From JACRCG01 sp964524835 (GTDB lineage Bacteria > Desulfobacterota > Desulfuromonadia > Geobacterales > Pseudopelobacteraceae), in assembly GCA_964524835.1 (NCBI GenBank), contig CAZGEG010000015.1, forward strand, positions 1 through 64,000: a stretch of DNA of 64,000 nt. The letters are read 5' to 3'. Numbering within the stretch: the first letter of the stretch is position 1; every line of letters begins with the position of its first letter. The position numbers were made by a program, and so were the translations under genes. The notes under the pieces are model-generated. The model did not search any database. It was not told the origin of the DNA and saw only the letters and a program-made list of their open reading frames with translations. Below are positions 58,388 through 64,000 of the stretch, piece after piece.

Positions 58388-60079
58388 CTACCCGATTCGG
58401 GTGCTACCCTCATTCAGACTCTCATCCTCCGGCCAGAAGCGCCGCTGCAGTTCATCCATCAAAGGCCCCAGGCTCTTGCGGTCGCGGGCCGACACCGTGA
58501 CGCTGTTCTGGGTCCGTGCCGACTGGCGGACCTTGAGAAACGACACCATATCCTTCTTCCGCAGATCATTCAGCAGATCCGCCTTGTTGTACACCAGCAG
58601 TTCCTGCTTGTCCCCCAGCTCCAACTCCGCCAGTATAGTCCGCACCTGGGCGATCTGATCCTCGAAACGGGGATGGGACGCGTCCACCACGTGCAGCAGC
58701 AGGTCGGCGTCGCGCATTTCTTCCAGGGTCGCCTTGAACGCCCCCAGCAGGGATTTCGGCAGGGAACGGATAAAGCCGACCGTGTCGGTGATGATCACCT
58801 CGCGCTCGCGCGGGAAGCGCAGACGCCGGGTGGAGGTATCGAGCGTCGCGAAAAGCAGGTCCTCGGTAAAAACGTCACTCTTGGTCAGGGCATTCAGCAG
58901 GGTCGATTTCCCGGCATTGGTGTAGCCGACGATCGATATGATCGGCACCCCGGCCTTGACCCGCAGTTTGCGCCGCTGGTCGCGCCCCTGGGACAGCTCT
59001 TTGAGTTCCCGCTCCAGACTGGCGATCCGGTCGCGGATGCGCCGCCGGTCGGTCTCCAGCTTGGTTTCACCCGGCCCGCGCCCGCCGATCCCGCCCATCA
59101 GGCGCGACATCTGCACACCGCGGCCGGTCAGGCGCGGCAGCAGGTATTTAAGCTGGGCGAGCTCGACCTGCACCTTGCCGTCCAGCGTTTTCGCCCTCCG
59201 GGCGAAGATATCAAGGATCAGCTGACTGCGGTCGATTACCTTCAGTTCCGTCATCGCGGAAATCGAGCGCATCTGGGCCGGGGTCAGCTCCTGGTCGAAG
59301 ATCAGCATGCTGGCGCCGCGCTGCATCGCCCTGATGACCACGTCACGCATCATCCCTTCCCCCATCAGGGTGCGGGGATTAAGTTTTTTCGGCCGCTGGA
59401 TGAATTCGTCCAGCGCTTCCACCTGGGCTGTGCGGGACAACTCACGCAGCTCGGCCATGGAATCCTCGGCATCCTGGCGGGTCCCGGAGGTCGTGACGGA
59501 AATCAGGATGGCCCGTTCCAGAGCATCCTTGGCTCTCGGAGCCAGGCGGGCCGCTTTTTCCAGATCGGCTTCCAGTTCCGGGATAACATGGATGCAGTCG
59601 AGGTCGATCCGTTCCAGCGGGACGACCGGATCGAGGGTTGTGCTGGCCCCCCGCTGGTCGGGTGACAGCCAGGCGAGCTGGGCGTATATCTGGCTTTTGC
59701 CGGGGGTAAACAGCAGGGCGGCCAGCAGGTCGAACCGCAGCAGCGAAAGGTCGGTCAGATCATCTTCGGAGACCGGTTCGTTTTTCAGGTGAGTGTGGAT
59801 GAAACGCAGACCGCGCATGACCCGCTTGCCGAGCGGGTAATCCTGGAGTTCGGGGATGACCACCCCTTTTTCATCACCGACAATGACGTATTCGACATTG
59901 CCGGCGCGGTTGACGAGGATGCCGATCTGGCGACGGAGGTCGCTGGAGAGTTCAACGAGACGGGTGGCCAGTTCGTGGGAACAAAACTCGGACACCGGTA
60001 TCCGCCTGCGGTAGAGGCGTTCCAGAGACTGGATCTGGCTTGATTTTAAACCTGCGAGATTGCCGAATGCTTCTTTAAT
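58388..60079 (-). CDS. hflX: GTPase HflX
   Basis: 563 residues if read from ATT at 60079. HflX is a ribosome-binding GTPase that splits stalled ribosomes. The GTPase domain has G1 GYTNAGKST, G3 DTVG and G4 NKAD, preceded by the HflX glycine-rich linker GGIGGRGPGETKLETDRRRI. Translation from the first GTG at 59995 would cut off GLKSSQIQSLERLYRRRIP, a conserved part of the family. Upstream of that GTG the only plausible initiation codon is ATT, seven bases after GGAG and 14 bases after the fabI stop. fabI and hflX look co-transcribed. Confidence 0.92.
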   Translation of the reverse strand: MKEAFGNLAGLKSSQIQSLERLYRRRIPVSEFCSHELATRLVELSSDLRRQIGILVNRAGNVEYVIVGDEKGVVIPELQDYPLGKRVMRGLRFIHTHLKNEPVSEDDLTDLSLLRFDLLAALLFTPGKSQIYAQLAWLSPDQRGASTTLDPVVPLERIDLDCIHVIPELEADLEKAARLAPRAKDALERAILISVTTSGTRQDAEDSMAELRELSRTAQVEALDEFIQRPKKLNPRTLMGEGMMRDVVIRAMQRGASMLIFDQELTPAQMRSISAMTELKVIDRSQLILDIFARRAKTLDGKVQVELAQLKYLLPRLTGRGVQMSRLMGGIGGRGPGETKLETDRRRIRDRIASLERELKELSQGRDQRRKLRVKAGVPIISIVGYTNAGKSTLLNALTKSDVFTEDLLFATLDTSTRRLRFPREREVIITDTVGFIRSLPKSLLGAFKATLEEMRDADLLLHVVDASHPRFEDQIAQVRTILAELELGDKQELLVYNKADLLNDLRKKDMVSFLKVRQSARTQNSVTVSARDRKSLGPLMDELQRRFWPEDESLNEGSTRIG

Positions 60080-60093
60080 GGGGTGACTCCAAA

Positions 60094-60861
60094 CTACAAA
60101 CCGATGATGTTGTACCCGCCGTCAACATAATGGATCTCGCCGCTGACGCCAGCCGCCATGTCGCTGCAGAGGTAGAGCGCCGAGTTGGCCACGTCTTCCT
60201 GGGTGATAGTCCGCCTGAGCGGAGCCTTTGACTCGACATGGTTGAGAATATTGTGGAAACCGTTGACCCCTGCCGCGGCAAGGGTACGGATCGGACCGGC
60301 GGAGATGGCGTTTACCCTGGTGCCTTCGGGACCGAGCGCCTCGGACAGATAGCGTACCGAGGCTTCGAGGGCGGCTTTGGCAACACCCATGACGTTGTAG
60401 CTCGGGAATACCTTCATCGCTCCGTAGTAGCTGAGCGTCAGGGCGGAGCCCCCCCTCCCCTGCATCATCGGCTGGGCCGCTTTCATGATCGCCAGGAAGG
60501 AGTAGACGCTGATGTCCATCGCGGTGGCAAAGCCTTCACGGGTGGTGTTTACGATCGTCCCCTTCAGCTCCTCCTTGTTGGCAAAGGCGACCGCATGAAT
60601 GATAATGTCAACACCGTTCCATACCTTGCCGAGCTCGCTGAAGACGGCGGCGATCTCGTCATCGCTGGTAACATTGCAGGGGAGTACTGCGGCGGCATCA
60701 ATAGACTCCGCCAGCGGACGGACCCGTTTCTCGATCGCCTCTCCGGCGAAGGTTATCGCCAGATCGGCTCCCTGCTCACGAAAAAGCCGGGCGATCGCCC
60801 AGGCGATACTTTTGTCGTTGGCAACACCAAAAATGACGACTTTTTTTCCACGTAGTAACAT
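60094..60861 (-). CDS. fabI: Enoyl-ACP reductase (NADH)
   Basis: 255 residues. FabI reduces trans-2-enoyl-ACP in fatty acid synthesis. The family signatures are visible: GKKVVIFGVANDKSIAWAIA, the catalytic Tyr/Lys in SYNVMGVAKAALEASVRYLS (YX6K) and ISAGPIRTLAAAGVNGF. GGAGG lies nine bases ahead of the ATG. Confidence 0.95.
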   Translation of the reverse strand: MLLRGKKVVIFGVANDKSIAWAIARLFREQGADLAITFAGEAIEKRVRPLAESIDAAAVLPCNVTSDDEIAAVFSELGKVWNGVDIIIHAVAFANKEELKGTIVNTTREGFATAMDISVYSFLAIMKAAQPMMQGRGGSALTLSYYGAMKVFPSYNVMGVAKAALEASVRYLSEALGPEGTRVNAISAGPIRTLAAAGVNGFHNILNHVESKAPLRRTITQEDVANSALYLCSDMAAGVSGEIHYVDGGYNIIGL

Positions 60862-60882
60862 CTGTATATATCCTCCGGTATT

Positions 60883-61218
60883 CTACACTGCGGGTGACGC
60901 GTCCGGACCGGTGGTAGCGGCGGCGGATTCAGTCCGTATTTCTGCACTTCCAGCGGGTCGAACATCTGACGGGTCAACTGTTGCCCCAGTGGAAGCATCA
61001 CTGTTTCCGGCCGAACCGAGCTGATCCTGCCGTGTTTCAACCGGCAGAAGACGCGCTTCAAGGGACGCCAGCCGCTTTTCTATCGATTCGAGAACTTCCA
61101 GCGTCCGGTCCTGTTTCCCCTTGATCGCGAATACGACAAACGGCATGATCAGCCACACAACCGCAAGAAAAAGGCTGATGATACTCATCATCACCATGAA
61201 ACCGCCGACTATCTCCAT
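60883..61218 (-). CDS. Small membrane protein with coiled coil
   Basis: 111 residues, not recognised. One N-terminal helix (FMVMMSIISLFLAVVWLIMPFVVFAI), a short coiled coil (RTLEVLESIEKRLASLEARLLPVE) and a low-complexity Ser/Thr/Ala tail. The start has GGGAGATG ahead. It is 21 bases upstream of fabI on the same strand. Confidence 0.7.
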   Translation of the reverse strand: MEIVGGFMVMMSIISLFLAVVWLIMPFVVFAIKGKQDRTLEVLESIEKRLASLEARLLPVETRQDQLGSAGNSDASTGATVDPSDVRPAGSAEIRTESAAATTGPDASPAV

Positions 61219-61280
61219 GTCATCTCCCGAAAAATAAAAGCTAGCTATAACATAATAACATCAAAAAGTTAAGGTGATAA

Positions 61281-62792
61281 TTACCGTATACGGCAGAACA
61301 GCGCCGCGTGATTGGAGCTGAACTGCGGCGGATCGTTCCTGATGATTGCCGCCACCGCCGGATGGCGTTTGAATTCACTCTCCAGAAAGCGCCGCACCTC
61401 CCTGCGATCCCACCCGCCGGGATGACAAAAAGCGGTGTAAAGGGAAAGGTCTCCCTCGTAAAACGGCCGGTTTCCGTACTCTGCCGCTTCATCCCCATAC
61501 AGCGGCATATTGAACAGCGCCAGGTTGAGAAAAGTGATCGCCCGGTGATGACGGACGACAAACTCGAGCGTACGGCGTGCTTCCACCACCGTCTCCCCCG
61601 GAGTTCCGAACAGCAGGTAGCAGTAGACTGCTATTCCGGCTTCCCGAAGGTTATGCAGAACCCGCGAGGCAAGCCCGAGATCGATCCCCTTGCACATCCG
61701 GTCCAGCACCCCCTGGTCGCCCGACTCCAGTCCCAGCTTGAGCATGACACACCCGGAACGCTTCAGGGCACGGCAGAATTCCGGGTCGGCCAACCCTGCG
61801 TCAATCCGTGCAAAACCGTACCAGGGTGTTCCGGGCGGATTTTCCGCAAGGGCGCTCAGCAGCGCCGGACTGATGGCATTATCGAGCAGGTGGATCAGGA
61901 CCGGACGGTTCTGCTCGGTCAGATGCCGGAGGTCTGACAGTACGACAGAGGCCGGTACCGGTCGGTACACGTTTCCTTCGGCACGCTCCGGGCAAAACGA
62001 ACAGCGGTTCCAGTAGCAGCCGCTTCCGGCACTGTAGGGAAGCATCAGGCCGGGGGAAAAATAACCGGTCAGCGGCAGCGCAGAATAATCGGGGGTTACG
62101 TGCCGGCCCGGCGGGAGGGCATTCCCCAGGAGCGCCAACAGCGGCCCCTCTCCAGGCCCCGGGATCATGGCATCCACCAGACCTTCGAAGGGGCTGCGCC
62201 AGCCGGGGCGCTGCATCCAGGAGGTCACCAGCCCGCCACCGAGGACGATTCTCACCGCCGGATACCGTTCTTTGACGTGGCCGATCATGGCAAAGGTGCA
62301 GAGAGCCTGGCTGAGATAGTTGAGTGAAAAACCGACCGTCCCGATGCTGTCTAATAGCTCCGGCAGGCGCCGGCTGAAATAGGGGAAAAACGGATTCTGC
62401 TCGGGCTGCTGTGCCGCAGCAAGCAGGTCGCCGCTGCGCAATGGCGAGAGGGTGGCGTGCTGGTAGTCGGCAAGGCCGATCGCTGCACCGGAATCGGCAG
62501 CAGAGAGTCCCATGGCGCGGCCAAGATCGCTGACCGCCCGACGATAGCGGTCAGGAGTCTGATAGGTGGTGATATCACGCAGTGCGGCCAGATTGCGGAG
62601 CCGCCCCTTGAAGGCCCGCCGACTCCAGGTATCAGCTGCGGTCGGCGGCTGTTCCAGCAGCCAGAGCTGCCCTTCCAGGTTGGCGTCCAGAGTCCGGCAG
62701 GGGACGCCGTGAGCCTTCAATGATGCCGCCAGGATCGCTACCCCGGCCGGCGGCTCGCACGCCTTGGCAAGTGGCGGGAATATGAGCAGCAT
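61281..62792 (-). CDS. B12-binding-type radical SAM protein with CX4CX2C motif
   Basis: 503 residues. The N-terminal 200 residues resemble the B12-binding domain of class B radical SAM proteins (LLIFPPLAKACEPPAGVAILAASLKAHGV, VGFSLNYLSQALCTFAMIGHVKERYPAVRIVLGGG). The cluster motif reads SGCYWNRCSFC, CX4CX2C instead of the usual CX3CX2C. The TIM-barrel follows (MLKLGLESGDQGVLDRMCKGID, YCYLLFGTPGETVVEA). The product is not known and no neighbour points to a pathway. Confidence 0.82.
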   Translation of the reverse strand: MLLIFPPLAKACEPPAGVAILAASLKAHGVPCRTLDANLEGQLWLLEQPPTAADTWSRRAFKGRLRNLAALRDITTYQTPDRYRRAVSDLGRAMGLSAADSGAAIGLADYQHATLSPLRSGDLLAAAQQPEQNPFFPYFSRRLPELLDSIGTVGFSLNYLSQALCTFAMIGHVKERYPAVRIVLGGGLVTSWMQRPGWRSPFEGLVDAMIPGPGEGPLLALLGNALPPGRHVTPDYSALPLTGYFSPGLMLPYSAGSGCYWNRCSFCPERAEGNVYRPVPASVVLSDLRHLTEQNRPVLIHLLDNAISPALLSALAENPPGTPWYGFARIDAGLADPEFCRALKRSGCVMLKLGLESGDQGVLDRMCKGIDLGLASRVLHNLREAGIAVYCYLLFGTPGETVVEARRTLEFVVRHHRAITFLNLALFNMPLYGDEAAEYGNRPFYEGDLSLYTAFCHPGGWDRREVRRFLESEFKRHPAVAAIIRNDPPQFSSNHAALFCRIR

Positions 62793-62812
62793 GCCGTACC
62801 GGAACCGGCCGG

Positions 62813-63910
62813 CTACTGGTACTGGATGTACAGCGGCTTCGGATTGAGCTTGAGCACTTCCGGCGGGGTCAGCAGCGGATCACCCTTCTTTGTGTCGTTG
62901 TGGTAAAAGAGCTTGAATCCGGTATACTGCACCGGTTCGGAGACGACATAATCCTTGTAGGAATCACGCTTCAGCCAGGGGGCACCCCAGCCGTCCATAT
63001 GCATGACTATCTGCACTTCCGGGCGCAGCACGATTTTTTTCCAATTAGTGACACCATTGCGGGTAAATCTGTGTATCGTGAACACCTTCGGGGGAAGATT
63101 ATATTTTGCGACCAGATCTTTCAGATAACCCGAGGCGTAATTGATGTCTGCCGCATCATAGGTACCGATTTTAGTGCCCGGCTTTTTGCCGCTTTTTATC
63201 AGATTGAATTCCGGATCGATCCCCAGATGCACGTCAGGGTTCTTCAGGATCCATTCGAAGCGCGGCAGCACCGAACGGATATCGTCATGGCCGGTCTGGA
63301 TGTCGATAAACAGCACCGCGCCCGCTTCTTTGGCCCAGCCGTGTACCTGATTGACTATCTTGTCCGGCATGACCATACGGTATTTGCCGTCCTTGCCGGG
63401 AGCCCCCTGTGCCACGACCGCAATCAGATGCAGCGCCGGTTGCACCGGTGTGCCCGGGTCAGCCGCCTGCCACCTGGCCACTTCACCCTTCAGACGCAGC
63501 AGCATCTCATCCTTCGGGAATTCACCGAGGGCACCCATTTTCTTTGAAAGAGGGTTGCCGTAATAGGCGACTATGCGCTTTGACGGCAGGATCGAACCGG
63601 GAAGCGGTGCGGGACAGGGCACCGGCCAGCCGCATTGACTGGCGTAATCCGGGCTCTCGCCGGCATTATATTTTATTTTGGGCACTGATTTACGGGCGGC
63701 ACTGGTTTTTGCTGCAAAAGCTGCAGCCTTTCTGGCAGCTGTGGTCGTTGCAGCAAAAGCTGCAGAAGCCTTCAGTTCAGTTTCTTTTTGATCTTTCGCT
63801 TTCAACTCAACATTTTTGTTGTCTGTACACGCCGAAAGAGTCACTGCAACTAAAGCCAAACAGAGAGGAAGATAAACATTATGCCGGTATTTCAAGTGAT
63901 ACTCCTTCAT
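62813..63910 (-). CDS. Lipoprotein with Ala-rich repeats and unknown catalytic-like domain
   Basis: 365 residues. A lipoprotein signal (VYLPLCLALVAVTLSAC) with lipobox LSAC is followed by an Ala/Lys/Thr-rich spacer with near-repeats (ASAAFAATTTAARKAAAFAAKTSAARK). From about residue 108 a TIM-barrel-like domain reads RIVAYYGNPLSKKMGAL, PALHLIAVVAQGAPGKDGKYR, GAVLFIDIQTGHDD, HLGIDPEFNL and IVMHMDGWGAPWLKRDSY. The many Asp/Glu/His suggest a hydrolase, but I cannot name the family. Confidence 0.75.
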   Translation of the reverse strand: MKEYHLKYRHNVYLPLCLALVAVTLSACTDNKNVELKAKDQKETELKASAAFAATTTAARKAAAFAAKTSAARKSVPKIKYNAGESPDYASQCGWPVPCPAPLPGSILPSKRIVAYYGNPLSKKMGALGEFPKDEMLLRLKGEVARWQAADPGTPVQPALHLIAVVAQGAPGKDGKYRMVMPDKIVNQVHGWAKEAGAVLFIDIQTGHDDIRSVLPRFEWILKNPDVHLGIDPEFNLIKSGKKPGTKIGTYDAADINYASGYLKDLVAKYNLPPKVFTIHRFTRNGVTNWKKIVLRPEVQIVMHMDGWGAPWLKRDSYKDYVVSEPVQYTGFKLFYHNDTKKGDPLLTPPEVLKLNPKPLYIQYQ

Positions 63911-63947
63911 TATTTAGGTACCCTGTTTCGCAGTAGCACCGGTTTTC

Positions 63948-64000
63948 TTATTGGTCGTCCGCGTCATCAATCAGGAAATCCTCGACATCAATGACATCTT
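63948..64000 (-). CDS. C-terminal end of a gene entering from the right
   Basis: On the minus strand DVIDVEDFLIDDADDQ then TAA. Only 16 residues are visible; an acidic tail. No function can be given. Confidence 0.35.
   Translation of the reverse strand, partial: DVIDVEDFLIDDADDQ

Noticed and set aside
58346..59665. A 439-residue plus-strand frame
   Set aside because: Antisense to hflX, without a ribosome site or family features.
1..64000. CRISPR array or prophage
   Set aside because: No regularly spaced direct repeats, cas genes, integrase or phage structural genes are seen; repeats here are isolated palindromes.

Overview
The window reads as a chromosome segment of a GC-rich, anaerobic, Geobacter-like bacterium (Desulfuromonadia; inference). 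The pointers are a chemoreceptor with a periplasmic c-type haem motif, NiFe-hydrogenase maturation genes, hopanoid side-chain genes (hpnJ, hpnK), an oxygen-independent cobamide lower-ligand locus, DUF4388/roadblock signalling proteins, and many short palindromic repeats of a type common in that group.

Layout. 0-8 kb: the end of a histidine kinase, an exporter-type ABC protein, the hydrogenase maturation operon hypB-hypF-hypC-hypD and a HAD phosphatase (no hypA or hypE). 8-12 kb: a lower-GC accessory stretch with a secreted protein, a BrnT/BrnA toxin-antitoxin pair, a GyrI-like protein and an orphan. 12-20 kb: housekeeping and lipid genes (pap, proC, hpnK, hpnJ, a ComEA-like protein). 20-24 kb: a polar amino-acid ABC transporter and a TauE/SafE carrier. 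24-28 kb: a sensor kinase, an NtrC-family regulator and a receiver-DUF4388-roadblock protein, the last behind a sigma54-type promoter with two upstream palindromes. Its codon use differs from its neighbours and a relic of an HNH gene lies on its left.

29.5-40.6 kb is a cobamide nucleotide-loop region in two leftward units. One has a B12-radical-SAM protein, cobS and cobC. The other, behind a cobalamin riboswitch with its own terminator, has cobU, cobT, a ThiC paralogue (bzaF-like) and a methyltransferase fused to a Cys-rich DUF2284 domain. Read together this looks like an anaerobic benzimidazole pathway with a candidate fused BzaC and a candidate BzaD. I consider it the most interesting system here. 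ltaE, a glycine-zipper lipoprotein and pfkA lie between the two units.

41-47 kb: two chemoreceptors flank two PstS-like binding proteins without any permease; the second binding protein has lost its start codon. 47-50 kb: a degenerate polysaccharide deacetylase, a 28-residue membrane ORF and a DUF3494 ice-binding-like protein. 50-58 kb: tRNA-Arg(ACG), HNH, HAD, isochorismatase, tpx, NUDIX, an M23 peptidase, GT2, DUF2288, YceH, DUF2007 and a HigBA-type module. 58-64 kb: hflX (apparently with an AUU start), fabI, a radical SAM protein with an unusual CX4CX2C motif and an Ala-rich lipoprotein.

Starts were moved from the longest ORF where a ribosome binding site or family alignment decided it. 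All family calls are from reading the sequence; no search was run.
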